In this document: one piece after another, positions 1 through 12,171 of the stretch
How positions within the stretch are numbered: the stretch's first letter is position 1
Layout of the letters: each line of letters starts with the position of its first letter
DNA from: Fomitopsis serialis
Lineage: Eukaryota; Basidiomycota; Agaricomycetes; Polyporales; Fomitopsidaceae
DNA: 64,000 nucleotides
Assembly (NCBI RefSeq): GCF_022376445.1
Contig: NW_025954973.1
Coordinates: 434,001 to 498,000 of the forward strand
Reading direction: 5' to 3'
Notes under the pieces: model-generated
Database searches by the model: none
Seen by the model: only the letters and a program-made list of their open reading frames with translations
Told to the model about the DNA's origin: nothing
Translations under genes and position numbers: made by a program

Positions 1-89
1 TAGCGGGTTGGATTTGGATGGAGCTCTTTGCGTTAGTGCTAGGTGCCCATGTTTGTAGGTATATTGTTTGCATTAGGCTTGAGTATCAA

Positions 90-191
90 TGCCCCATGGC
101 TGAGTTGGTTACAGCGTCCGACTGTTAGGTCGAAGAAAATGTCTTCACTTGCCATATCGGAAGGCCCTGAGTTCGAGCCTCAGTGGGGCAG
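90..191 (+). tRNA. tRNA-Asn (anticodon GTT) with a 28-nt intron
   Basis: The cloverleaf is complete by eye. The acceptor stem pairs 90-96 with 184-190 in seven base pairs, leaving G191 as discriminator. The D stem is GCT/AGC (99-101 with 113-115). The anticodon stem TCCGA/TCGGA (117-121 with 157-161) closes a loop holding GTT at 124-126. The T arm CTGAG/CTCAG (167-171 with 179-183) encloses TTCGAGC. An intron at 128-155, just after position 37, is the canonical site for a spliced nuclear tRNA. A T-rich stretch right after the gene fits a Pol III terminator. Confidence 0.95.
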
Positions 192-458
192 TTAATTTTT
201 GTTTTTCTACTTTTTGTGCACCGTGCAGTCTTGTCCGCTACGTCGTCGAAGGCATTTGACGTAACGCACAGACGTCCGAGATGTTGTTCGGGATATATAT
301 CACATTTTCTCCACGGGTCGATTGCAGAGGAGAGGCAGGCAGCGGGACGGATGGCGCCTCGTGGCTGAACGCGGTGAGGCACATGGATTGGTTCCGTAGA
401 TGTTCAACTTGCTCGTCTTTCTCCTCACCACCACTCCCTCCTGCTGCGTTGTCCACTC

Positions 459-1333
459 ATGTCCGGGAAATCAAACCCAGCCAATCAGGCACGGTGTGTA
501 ACAGTGATTCAGCCATGGTTACGAACTCTGAGATCGCCACTTTCCCCGTTTCAACAGGTATATCAATGACTTCAGTAAGGCTCTTGCGAACGAGGTCCGC
601 ATTCTCCTCCAGGAGGTCGGGAAGCTACGTGATGAGCGCAGGCAACTGCAATAGTACGTTCTCTTGTTTTTCTGTCCCACCGAAGGTGCTAAAGGGTCCA
701 CTGTTGCACGATCGCTCTATTGTCGCCCCGCCCCAGCGAGATCGCGGAACTCATGAGCGTGAAGTCGAAGCATGGCGCCGGAGGCGAGTACACTCCCGAC
801 TGGCAACCACCTGTCAGTCCCATCCCACCCTACAATTTCCCACTTGGTCCGTGCTGATCCCGGGTCCCAATAGCTTGAACAGCCGCCTCCACCACCCGCC
901 GTTGAGGCACCACCCGCGCCGCAGAGTGTAGCTGGCGACGGCCCTGCTCGCCCTGCGTGGCGCACTGTCAACGTCCGTCAGGAGCGCCGTCAGAAGGCGA
1001 AGGCGAAGGCACTGCCGGCGCCCCAGATCCCCGCGCCCATCCCGGAGCCGCCAACCCCGAACTTGCCTGCGTGGGCTCAGTGGAAACGTGCGTGGTTATG
1101 AACTTTCATGGTCGAAGGACTGGTATTAACCATGACGTTGTTGCAACGTTGTTTTCACAATGTGCAGCGAATCCGCTCCTCTCCCCGCAGCCCATCCCCG
1201 GTACAACGGCTTCGCCCCTGCCTACTGAGATGGCACCGCCTCGCATGGGTCTCTTCGGTATGCAACAAACATCCCATTGTCTACGACGCCCCTGACACCT
1301 TGCGCAGGACCTCCATCGCCTCCCCCTAAGTAA
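459..1333 (+). CDS. Small coiled-coil, Pro-rich hypothetical protein (6 exons, 178 aa)
   Basis: Exons 459-493, 558-653, 737-812, 874-1087, 1168-1257 and 1308-1333 join in frame to 178 codons plus stop. Every intron is 61-83 nt apart from short variation and has GT..AG ends. Residues about 12-60 form a charged amphipathic helix (motifs YINDFSKALANEV and KLRDERRQLQYEIAEL) that should be a coiled coil. The rest is Pro/Ala-rich with a basic patch (RQERRQKAKAKA) and ends in GPPSPPPK. The ATG at 459 gives MSGKSNPANQ and opens straight into the coiled-coil exon. I recall similar short proteins as widespread in mushroom-forming fungi without an assigned function. A scaffolding or regulatory role is only a guess. 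It converges on the phospholipase C gene downstream. Confidence 0.8.
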
Positions 1334-1894
1334 TACAGCCTGTCATGTCCTTCCCTCGAACATCGGCTGCATCGGCCGACAATGGTGCTTGACTTAACCT
1401 CAGTCACGGCAATCCGCTTCCTCCCTTTCTCTTTGCAGCTATCATGACGTACTTCGTTTCATTCCTGTCCCTTCGGTCTCCTCATCATCCAACGCGATAG
1501 CATTTGCTATGTCATCCGAACGAAATCTCATGTCTCCGTCTCTTGGATCCGTTATCACACTGTCTTGCCCAGGCTGGTAATATGTTGAACTAGGGTGTCG
1601 GATGTAGTATTGATTATGGCATATGTGTACGACGACTGCCGCGAGATTCGGATTGTGTTGGAGAGATGCGATGGATGGCTGGCCGATGGTATAGTACAAC
1701 CTGAGATGAGCAACTGATGGTTGAAGATGCGATGGAGGGTGAAAACGTGGTGGGGTAACAGGCGAAGCCAAAACAGAAAAGTGGCTTAGGTTAGAACGAA
1801 GTGAGTGCGATGTTGTACAATGGTCGAGCCTCCTATGATGGGTTGTTGCGGAGTGAGAGCGGATATAGAGCAATTGAAAGACGCGAGCGATGAT
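1334..1894. other. Convergent intergenic region
   Basis: Lies between the 3' ends of the coiled-coil gene (+) and phospholipase C (-). An open frame on the minus strand at 1442-1873 has low-complexity His/Ser content and no recognisable motif, so I treat it as untranslated sequence. Confidence 0.6.
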
Positions 1895-4800
1895 CTAGGC
1901 GTCGAGGATGTCAAGCTTGACGAAGAGCGTAGAGAACAGGTACTGCGAGAGTTGGGCGTCGTGAAGCGGCAGGTGTCGATAGCCTTGAGATCACATTAGC
2001 CACAGTGATCCCATCTCGCGCCAGCACAGTACTCACCCATATTCAGGCTCCCCAGACTCGCGCAATACACCGCCAGCGGCTCCTCGTCCGCGAGGCCCTC
2101 CTGCTTCACGGCGAATCGCACGAAGATCAACTCCTGCATCTCGCCCGTCACGTCGAACGGTATGCTCAGCTGCTGCTCCCACACCGGGTTGAACCCGTTG
2201 TTCTTCACTACGACCGTCCGCTGCACGACCGTGCGCGCAGAGGTAACCGCCGTCAGCGGGTCCTTCACATCCGCGGGCGGCGTGTCCGGTGCAGTTTGCG
2301 ACGTACGCCGGGAGCGTGGCAGCGGCGGCGGGGGGACATGGTGCGGTGCCTCCGTCCAGTCGGGGATGTGCAAGGAAACCTCAATGAAAGGGTCCACGGT
2401 GGACCGGTCGATGACGTCGCGTCCGGACGAGTCCTTCGGCCGGGGTAGCTGTTGCGCAGAAATGATGGTCACCTCGAGACGGTGACTTGTGTGTCTTCCG
2501 AGGAGGTGCTTGTCGTTCGAGCGAAGGGCAAGCGGCTTGAGGACGTAGCCCGCGCGCCCGTTACGCTGGAACATCGCACGGTTGATCATGTAGCCCAGGT
2601 CTGCAACAGGTCGTCAACCGCCACGCTCTAGTAGAGCATACGTGCTGTCACTAACCGAACGTCTGCCAGTTGATCGCCACTAGCTGGCACCCCGCTGACC
2701 AGAACCGATGGGGCTCAAAGTTCGTCGAGCCAATGCGCGTGCCCTTGGGATAGATCCTGACTAAGTGTGTGCGATTGTGCTTGATCAAGTCTAGCATGCC
2801 CTGCTTCATGATCCGGTTCGTCGTTCCCTCCGACAGCGAGAACAGGTGCTCCGGCGCGTACACTTCCTTCTTGTTGAGTCCACGACACTTGACGCCGACG
2901 GTGTAGACGAGGAGCGCGACGAGGGAGAGCGACATCTTCACTTTCTGCGGAGGTTGATACGGGGGAGGGAGCTGACGCGCGTCTGCACGCGGAGAGCCTC
3001 CAAGGACTGCACGGGCTTTCTTGAACTCAGACCTGAGCTCTGTAGATAGTGTCGTGGACGTCAGCCTCTAGTCACGAGGAAGTGCGGTTGGGCATACCCT
3101 TCATGTGCGTAGTCCGCCATTCCTTCAGCTCCTCCAGCTCAGAAGCGGACGATGTCTCAGTCGAGGACAACTCAGCATCTACTACAATCTCCTTCTCCTG
3201 CATACCCTCCTGGTCCGTCGTCACGAACAGGTTCTTTGCCTGCTCGGGAACAATTGTAAGCGTGCGGGTAAATAACATCGAATGTCCGCTTACCTTCAGC
3301 AGGATACACCCTTTCAGGTCTTCCGGGCTGGGTAGATATTCCAGTCTTGGTCTCCCATCAATTGGTGCGCTCACGAGTGCGGTTCCAAACTCCTCTTGCA
3401 TGATGCTCGCGATGAGCTCTTGCTGCGACAACGAGCAGTGTACCTCTGCCGAGATGATGATCGGGTACGGCGAGGCGACGAACGCGTACTTGTTGATCGC
3501 AGCACACGCGTCGCGCAGAGACACCTTCGAGACGAGCGTATGCTTGTGGTACACGACGGGCTCAATGTCGCCGTCATAAATGTCAACTGCGATGGAAGGC
3601 GACTCAGCATGAAGGGTACTGTGAAGATGGGCGAGGGTATTGACTCACGCTCGACACTCCTGCAGCTGTGCAGCAATGCGCGGATGTACCCTTCAATCGT
3701 GCTCTCTCCTACGAGTTGATGGCCAACCAGGTACGTGTTATGTGATGATGAAACATAATAGTCAGACAGAGGGCGCGTCATGTCATGGTAGATCTTTCCG
3801 TGCTGGTCCGCAAACGCCGAGTTGTCGGTAGACAGCAGGAAGGTTGTGAAGCCCTTGAGTGACATCACCGCAGTCTCGACAGTAAGCCCAGAGTTGGATG
3901 TCGATATCCCGGATGAGGGCGTGCCGATGGAAGATGAAGGGCGTGGTGAGCTACCTGTAGGGTCAGTGTGTCCGCCGGACGGCCCGGCTTCCCTCATCAC
4001 CGAGGCAGATTGCACGGCTAGTTCCAACGAAGTCTGGAAGGGCGAGGATGGTGGAGAGGTACCGCGGTCGTCTATCGACGAGGCGTACCGCAAGAAGATG
4101 CGCTGTAGCTCGTTGGCACTCAACGATGACTGCATAACGATGAGCTGCGTGGGTTATAGGTTACAAGATACACCACACACCTTCTGACATGTACGCATGA
4201 ACCTCTCGAAGGCTTCATATGTGACAGTCCCACCACTACCACCTGCGATCCGCTCATACAAACTGTCGATCTCAGGCCGCGCCTTGAGCGCCTTGACAAA
4301 ACGTTGGAAATCGGCAAAGTCGAGGTAGCCTCGGCCCTGAAGGTCGACTTCCTGTATTGCGAAGGTCCTAAGTATCGAACGACACTACAATGCGAAGACA
4401 CACCAACCTTGAACCTCCGCAACAGATCATCTCTGCTCGGGTTGATATTCAGCCTCCTGCACATCCGCTCGACCTCCTCAAACTCGAGCCTCTGGTCCGT
4501 GCCCGACTCGCCCTTCCAGAACTGCTTCTCCCAGACCGCCTGGCGCACCTCCGTATGTCCTAGGCCGCTCATGAGCTTCTGTCGAATCGCATACAGCCGG
4601 CGCAGCGTGAGGTCCCACATCTGGAAGACATCACGCGTCGCCGCGAGCAGGTGCAGCGTCTTGTAACGTCCGTCGAGCACATATACGATGGTGAGCCATC
4701 GGTCCTCAAACGACGGCGATATCTGGAACTGCTCGCGGTAATAGCGCGCGTCAGCGCCCTCCCGTAGTTCCTTGATGTTCTCGATGTAAACTAGCATTGA

Positions 4801-5558
4801 GGACATGTAAACGAGAGACTGTGTGGAGACAGGCGCGACTCACTGATACGCAGCTTCTTCGACTGCCAGACAATCTGGCCTTGGTCGGGGTCCAGCTTGA
4901 ATACGTACCGTTTCTGTTTCTTAGCTGACACCTTCAGCATCGGTACACCTTGTTGCAGCAACTGGGGGACCGTCACATCCAACATCGAGGAATCCTGTGC
5001 GACCGGAGAGGCTTCTTCATCCTCCAGGACAGCATTGTCCGGCTGTATTGGGTCGGTGGGAGGCGACGCTGAGAGCCGCCCCGCAACCTGGGGTGCAGCT
5101 CCAAACGACGGTCGACGCCGGTCGTTAGGCGAGAGGGAGCGCATGGGCTCGGTATTGCTATAATGAACGACTGGCCTGGACGAACGCACTTCAGACTGCG
5201 AGCGATGCTGTCGTTTCGCTTTGTCCGTCCAGAGCTCGGAGGGACCGTTGATGTCTGGACAAGCTCGTAGTCGGAGATGGACTCGCGCGACGAGGGTGAG
5301 CCAGATGCCGAGCTCGCTCGCCGTGCGAAGCGATGCGCACGAGCGATCTGCGTGTCCTTCACCTCGCGTAGCTTCCTTCGGATGGACCCGCCAATCCCTG
5401 CAGAACGATGAACAATGTCCGCCTTCAGATGAAACGATCGCCGCGCGTAACGCACCCTCAGAGTTGCTGCCTCTCCGCAGGCCTGGGCTCCCTAGCTCCT
5501 GCTGCTGTTCGGTCTTAGAATCGCGCGCGGGAGGCGAGGGGCTGCCGGGTTGCGACAT
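1895..5558 (-). CDS. PLC1: Phosphoinositide-specific phospholipase C (PH, EF-hand, X, Y, C2)
   Basis: Hydrolyses PI(4,5)P2 to IP3 and diacylglycerol at the plasma membrane. After a first exon starting at 5558, coding segments are 4790-4408, 4351-4181, 4129-3649, 3586-3294, 3239-3098, 3039-2656, 2600-2037 and 1983-1895; all phases close. Domain order is that of delta-type fungal PLC: a Ser/Pro-rich N-terminus, a PH domain (4844 down to about 4550), EF-hand-like segments (about 4500-4180), an X domain with SSSHNTYL and YHKHTLVSK carrying the two catalytic histidines, a Y domain with KCRGLNKKEVY and QLVAINWQTFD, then a C2 domain ending YLFSTLFVKLDILDA. The total is about 1,000 aa, usual for the family. 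The first exon (4844-5558) has two overlapping readable frames, so one or two introns there remain unresolved. ATG at 5558 gives MSQPGSPSPP. Confidence 0.95.
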
Positions 5559-6078
5559 TACTCGTCCTGCAGAACCGTTCAGCGGCGAGGATGTCTCAAG
5601 CTGTGGAGCCCGGCTCTACGAGCCTCGCGTGTTGTCTGCTGCGGTGCCTTGGACAACGCTGGAGAACATGCAGTCTATAAAGCATGTCGTGATTGGTCAT
5701 GGGCACATATCTCTATCTCGAGGTCCGAGAGCGGTGTTGATGAGATGGGGACCAAGGTGAGCGCAGTGCGACTTCCCAGCCAGAAGGTGCCCGTGAGCGA
5801 CTAAAGAGACGTGTTGACATCGCCTTACATCGCGCGCACCGGCACAGCGCCAAGCTCGGCTCAAAAACTCACTTCGCCGGCACGAGGTCACCGCGACAAT
5901 GCCATCGACACTAGCCGCGTTGCATCCTGCAGGTCACAACGAAGGCACTATGCAGTAATCAATAATATATGGAGATGTACAACATTGTTCGGACGCTCAT
6001 GAGACCTGGCGTTAGTGTGTGGCTACTGTACAGACACCCTTGACAGATTGCAGAAAACGAGGATGACGAATTCAAAGC
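5559..6078. other. Intergenic, PLC promoter side
   Basis: Upstream of PLC and downstream of the ERT1-like gene, both on the minus strand. A CCAAT motif reads on the minus strand near 5693-5702. No gene seen. Confidence 0.5.
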
Positions 6079-8001
6079 TCAACACTTGATGAAGTTCCCG
6101 ACGATCAATGTCGGAATCCCGTAGGGATCCCGCCGGATGGTGAAGGAGAAACAGCAACTTATGAACCCTTCCTCCTTTGGGGGATCGTCTTTTGGCTTCC
6201 CGCGAGACGGCGTCAAGGCACCGGACGAGGGCAGTGAAGGCTTGTAACGCAGCACGCACGATGTGAGCACCGCCTTTTGGTTGGAGTCAAAGGCAACGTT
6301 GCCGTACTTCTGCAGTGATGGTCGGACTTGGCACGCAATCTCAGCACGGCCCTGCTCACCTCCCAGTAGTTCACGGCTGAATCTTCTGCCATGAGTTCGT
6401 AGATACATAACCGCCCCTTCGAGGATTAGAGTTAGTCAAAGTCCGCGTCAGAGTGGAGGAACCTACGTCACGCAGCATGTAGCCGTCAACACCCACGAGT
6501 TCCGCAAACTCGCGGTTGGCTTTGTAAATTTCTCCAGTACGTCGCCATAGACATGCTGGGATAGCCATCGCAGAGAACACGCGGTCATAGTCGAGCAGTA
6601 ATCGCTCGAAGGCTTCCTCGATGAAGACCAGGTCCTGCACAGCAGATCAGCTGTCATGATCATCACTCTGCAGGACGCCACTCACAATGTCCGTTAATGA
6701 TTCAGACTGGGCTATTGCTCGGAACTTTGGTCGTAGCACAGATAATGGCTGCAAGATCTTCTGCTTCGACTCCAAAGAGACACTAGAACACCCGTTAAGC
6801 TTTCATTGACGACACTCCGGCGTAGTCCATACGATGAAGCCTCCGTACTGAACTGCTCTGCCCGGGCCGCTGTGGTCGGCGTTGTATCCGCCTGTTCAGT
6901 AGCGACGGACTGCGTGCGAGCAGTTCGAGGTACGGAGGCCCCGCAGTATGGACTCGGCCGTCAGAGCACTCGATAGCCACACACTTTCTGTCCATCCACC
7001 GTGACAAACGTGCGTAGCCCTTCACGTAGTTGTACGGCTTCAGCAAGCCCGCTTCGTACTTGCTTCGGATGACCATGTTCAGACGTTCGTTCCGTGACCC
7101 AGACGCTTGATCTGCTGCTGTGAGGAAGAACCTCTCCGTCTTCGTCGCTGCGGGAAGCACGACCGGTGCGGGCTCTTCTGGAGGCCTCTCCGGAGACGGA
7201 GGCGCGATAGCTTCAGCGGAGCCGGAGGATTGTGGAGGGGCTATGTAAGGGTTGTCGACGCCGAGGGAGACAGAGTTGCCGTACGGTGTCGGGGACATCA
7301 GGGACGGGTTCACCCCTGCTTGCTGGCCGAAGAAAGAGCCATCGTCTAATGACTCTAGGAAGTCCCTGCGAGTGTCATCAAGGAGGGGTCTTCGGGCGAA
7401 GTCGTAGGGGGGACAACGTACGAAAGCACCGAGAACTCGTTCATCCCGTCGGGCGGGTACAGGAACGCGCCCTGTGCCATGCTCATTCCCATACCGGGCC
7501 AACCAGTGTTCATCGGGGCAGCAGTCATGGGTGGTGCGAACTGGGAGGGGCCTGCAATGATCCGCTTTCGGTGCACAGCGGGTACGGTCTATTGTAAATT
7601 CACACACCAGGGAGAGGTCTCGTAGCGTCCGCGGCAGGATTCGGTATCGAGCTGGTAGGGCTCGCGAGCGCAGGGTCCTTGCCCGCAGAACGCCGTTCGT
7701 CGTGACAGAGATGTCCAATCTCACGTTTAATGCTGCGCGTCCCGGGTCCCGATTAATCTTTCATTTCCCGTGCGGATGGATGGAATACGCACCAACGCTG
7801 GCATGGACGACCCTCGTCGCAGGTCATATGGCTGCGACGACAATAGAGACAGGCATGGTTGACCTTGCGGCGTTTGGGCCCTTTTTTCTTCTTTCCCGTG
7901 CCGTCCTGGTCCTGCTCGCCGTCGAAATGGTGCGGCTCGGTTGAGGCGGAATCAGGAGTGGTGGTATCGGCGTGGCCCGGATCGTTCGCAAAGCTCGACA
8001 T
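6079..8001 (-). CDS. ERT1: Zn2Cys6-PAS transcription factor, ERT1/AcuK family
   Basis: Eight exons (8001-7793, 7732-7608, 7551-7422, 7365-6985, 6782-6686, 6634-6467, 6416-6360, 6309-6079) give exactly 465 aa plus stop. The N-terminus has a Lys/Arg-rich segment followed by a Zn2Cys6 cluster (VNHACLYCRRSHMTCDEG, then CIKREIGHLCHDE across intron 1). The middle carries NEFSVLSDFLESLDDGSFF; the C-terminal half is a PAS-like domain (FERLLLDYDRVFSAMAIPAC, EIYKANREFAELVGVD, GRLCIYELMAED). This combination defines the ERT1/Rds2/AcuK regulators of gluconeogenesis and growth on non-fermentable carbon. It should act in the nucleus. Intron 4 (6783-6984, 202 nt) is unusually long for this window. The target pathway in this species is inferred from the family. 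Confidence 0.93.
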
Positions 8002-8404
8002 GGTTTGAGGTCGGGAGTGTTCGGTGCCAACGTGTAGTCTTTCTTATGCGGTCTCACCCGATGTAAGTACTTTTGTTATTGGCCCTTGTAGAGTTTACTT
8101 ATGTCCTCACAAAACTACTGATATATATTGTTACCCGCATTATCAGTCACGCTGTACATAAGTACGTCTACTTATAGCCAGTGGCAGCTGCGTGCGGCGG
8201 ATCACAGAAAGTCCCTTTCTTGGGTGCCCTTCGTTCATATCGGATGATGAATGTATACTAGAATACTCGATTGACAAAGCTGGGAAAACCTACACAACCA
8301 CGATACGAATAGTGATCAGTCAATCTCAGAACAGTAATGATATAAGTAAGGACAAAATCAGTATGTTACAACAGCGTCCATGGCATTGAGATACGGATAG
8401 TTGC
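8002..8404. other. Intergenic, promoter region of the ERT1-like gene
   Basis: AT-richer 403-nt stretch between SPT5's 3' end and the ERT1-like start; both genes run on the minus strand. No gene or recognisable element seen. Confidence 0.5.
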
Positions 8405-11400
8405 TCAATCGACCGGACGAACGACCACCAGCTTCTCAGCGCCGAGCTCATCCACCGTAAATTGCCTTGTCGTGACGACCATGAGACCGCCGGCTTCGAC
8501 CATGTTAACCCTCGCTTGCTGACCCTTATGTGGACCGTGAAGGATGAGGACTTCCGTACCGTACTTCTCAGGGTTGACAGGCTTGAGGACCTCGACCGGT
8601 ACCTGCAACGAAGGTTTGGCGGGGTCCAGCGGCTCGAGGAAGCGCACGTTCGCCGTTGCAGCGAAATTCGCGCTCTTCGTATCAAAGACAGACACAACGA
8701 TGCCCTGTTTGCCCTCGTAATCGCCGTTGAACCACCCGCTGGGACCGAAGGAGCCTTTGACATCGACCAGCATGCCGCGCTGGCTCGAGAACTCCGGTTC
8801 AAGGAGCCATTGGTCCGACAGTTCTGAACAGATATGAGACGAAACCGCACTCTGAACAATTAAAAGACCTACCGAAGGGAGCATTGGATGCGACGTTGAT
8901 GTTGAAGTCAGCTGCAGAAGGACCAGGAGTGACCATGCTGGTCGCGATGTTAGGTGTTCGGAAGTCATTGTACAAGTCGTGAACACCAGGCGTCGGTGCA
9001 CCGGTGTATGGGTTCGCGGCAGGGGAGGTCGCCTCTTCACCAGCAGGACGACGGAACTGTTGAGGATTGTCGATGTAACTGAGGTCCTCCTGTCGTATAT
9101 TATGCATGAATACGGTGTGCAAACGGCCAGATGGCATACTCACCCATTCGGAGCCCCAAGCTCTGCGTGGGGTCTCGTGGCCAGATCCCTGTGGGCGTTC
9201 TGGAGACTTGGCTTGACCTCCTGTGGGCGACTGTGCTGATCCGTCCCAGCGTGGCGTCTTCGGCTGGTTCTGCGTGTACGGGTTCGGTGTCCGTCCCGCG
9301 CCAGGCCACGCCGGGGTCTTGTCGCCAAACTGATGCGGTGTGGCCCCTGCACCTGGCCATGCAGGGGTCTTCTCCCAACCAGGCGTCTGTCCTGAGCCCC
9401 AATGCGGTGTCTTTCCCCCGCCATTGGCATATGGATTCGGTGTCCGTCCCACCGCACCCCAAGCAGGCGTGCGCCCGCCGTTGCCCGCGTATGGGTTCGG
9501 TGTACGGCCACCATTAGCGTTGAAACCGCCCCGCGGCGGGCCCATATTGTTGAGGCCTTCAAGCGGTTCTAGGGCACCATTCTGACTGTGGACACGGTCA
9601 ACAAGCGCATCAGTGGAATAGCAAGATTTCGCACTTTCTCCGCATGAGCTTCGCCTTATCGATCGAGATCACCTTGTTACCAGTGACGAGTTCGACTCGA
9701 GCAATAGGTCCATTCGTATCCTTGATAGTGCCGACGTAGCCCTTGTTTGGTCCCTTCGTCACAGTCACAGTGACACCGATCAGACGATCTCTAGGACCGC
9801 GACCCATGTTACCAGAGCCGACCATGCCTCCTACACCACCATTTAACGCAGGATTCATCTTGGAGAGGTCAGTGGTGCCAAGCTTCATGGCGTTGCCTTT
9901 GGGCGCCAAGGATACCAGGGAACGAGCACGGGTGACGAACACACCACCGTTCTCGTTGTAGTCCCGGTTGTGCAGGAACGCGAAGAACGATTGGTAGGTG
10001 TGCAGGACACGGCCTTTACGTGCCTAGACCAATGCAATTTAAAACCGTCCTTTCCATGTATGAGTTCCGCAATCTTACCTCCCCGTCGATCTCCTTGACA
10101 TTGTCGTTCACACGCAATTCGTGGCCTTCTGCATCAGTGGCGATCGCTCGATTCGAGTCTCGACGCATGGAGATTTGATGTGGCTGCACGAGTCGAACTT
10201 GGCCATTCTGGTCGAGCACTCGAAACGAGTCCCTCTCCGTCTTGAAGATGACACCGACGGTCTGCAGACTGAGTTGCACAAATCAGTCACAAGCCAGAAG
10301 TCCAGTGCAAGAAACTCACTCGAGCTGAACAAGATCGTGTAGCTCGTAGTTGCCAACGACGTTTGTTCCCGTGCCGACCTCAGCTGCTTCACGGAGATCT
10401 TTCGAGAACACAGAGACCTAATGGGGTTGTTAATCCAGTTGGCGAACATTGGACAACATTACTTACCTCTTGCATCGACATGTCAGATAAGAAAGTCACT
10501 ACATTGTCAACAACCGAGACGACGAGACCCGTCTCATCGGCATTTTGCCCTGTCATAACCTTGACATGATCACCGGCCTTGAAGCGCTTGCGCACACTGC
10601 GCGCGGGGAGCTGAATCCGCTGCCCCTCGAGGTCCATACCTACAGACTGGATTGATACGATGTCCTGCTCAATTGAATGGACAGTTCCGTGCACGCCGGC
10701 CTGCTCGCCCTCGAAGACCTCGACATGATCACCGGGCTGCAGCACGGAGATGGCAGCTTTCCGTGACGCCTCGGCGATAATCGACAGGTCTACGTTCGCG
10801 TCGTTTTCTGTGCCATCCTGGCCGCGCGTGAACCGTGTGATCTCGTCCAGCGTGGGACTGACGTCATCCAGTTGAAGCGCGGTGAGGCGGAAGTCCTTCT
10901 CGATGAAGCCGTCTCTGTAAGTGTCGTTCTGGAACACATACACTTGGTTACGCTTCGATACGGCCTTGCGTCCGTACACCTTGACCGCCTCCTCGTAATT
11001 GAAGAAACGTTGTGGCGGACGCATGCTGAAGGATGATAGCCCAGACGGGCCCTTCTTGCGCTTCTTGCCCGTCGCGTCGAGCGCTGCGTCGTCCTTGGGG
11101 TTCAGGTCGATACGCGGGATGAACTTGAGGCCAACCTCCTCTCCGTTCTCCGTGATGTCCATGACCTGCGCGAGGTCGCCCTGGTATTTGCCACGCTTGA
11201 TGCGAACCCAGCTTCCCGGCGTGACAGTAAGGTCCTGTTTCTTGATTTGCAGCAGACTAGCCATTTCATCAATAGGCACAAGCACGATTCCTCGACTGGG
11301 GAACACGCCGACGAGCCCGTTGCAGGCGTCTGAGACTTGCTGGCGCTGTGGGCCTCCACATAAATCATACCAGGAAGGGAATCACGTTGGAAGGCAGATA

Positions 11401-12171
11401 AAACCTGGAGTGGCCGGTTGGAGAATTCCAGGTCAAGGGCCTTGCGCATGAGACTGAAGACGAGGTCGCGTTCCTTGCCGGGCTAAAAATGATGCATCAA
11501 TGCGAGCTGAATACACACACGAGTATCGTATACCTACCCTCACGCGGACTTGCCAAAGGCTTGGGTCCTCCACGGACGGCATAAGCATTCGTTGCGGCAG
11601 CTCTGCATCACTGGTGAACCGCTTCGCAGTGCGCTTGTACCGTTGATTCAGGTTTTCTGCAATCTTAGCAAGATCTTGGTCGTTGAGCTCCCGCTCTCGT
11701 CTGTCGAACCGTGCATGATCCGCTGCGCGGCGCGTAACGTCGTCCTCCTCCGCCTCTCCGCCGACGACGAACTCATCTGGGTGGCATGATAAGCTATCTT
11801 TCCCCGACAGAGAGAAGCAGGTTACTCACCACGAGCATACTCATCCTCGTCCTCCTCTTCGTCTTCGTCCTCATCCACCTCGGCCTCGACATCGAGGAAA
11901 CGATTTACGGCAGGGCGTTTCGTCCTCTATATACATCTTGGTGGTGAGTCAGTGCGGCTATACCATATTCGTTACGCACTCTCCGTTTCTTCCCCCGGTC
12001 TGCTCCTGGGTCCTCTTCCTCCTCATCTTCCTCGTCCTCATCCTCGTCGTAGTCCCTCCGAGAGCTCTTGCGCGGTCGTTCCTCCTGTTCCTCCTCGTAT
12101 TCTGCTTCTACCTCTTCATTCTCCTCCACAGCTCCGCCGCTAGCTGGTATGTCGTCCTCGTAATCAGACAT
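8405..12171 (-). CDS. SPT5: Transcription elongation factor SPT5 (one apparent frameshift)
   Basis: Subunit of the Spt4-Spt5 (DSIF) clamp that rides RNA polymerase II. Exons: 12171-11980, 11926-11830, 11776-11538, 11482-10467, 10417-10320, 10268-10079, 10023-9635, 9585-9144, 9089-8873, 8823-8405. The N-terminus is very acidic; then come the NGN domain ([26 protein letters not shown]), several KOW domains ([49 protein letters not shown]) and a C-terminal repeat region rich in GRTPNPY and KTPHWG type TP motifs, the expected CTR kinase targets. A last KOW ([17 protein letters not shown]) ends the protein. The phases imply about 1,099 aa, but exon 4 is one base short: the frame slips near 11343 inside the NGN domain, where an extra C restores conserved sequence. 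ATG at 12171 gives MSDYEDD, a typical start. Confidence 0.95.

Noticed and set aside
1442..1873. A 143-codon minus-strand frame.
   Set aside because: No motif, low-complexity composition, and position between two convergent 3' ends; PLC's last exon lies just beyond it in another frame.
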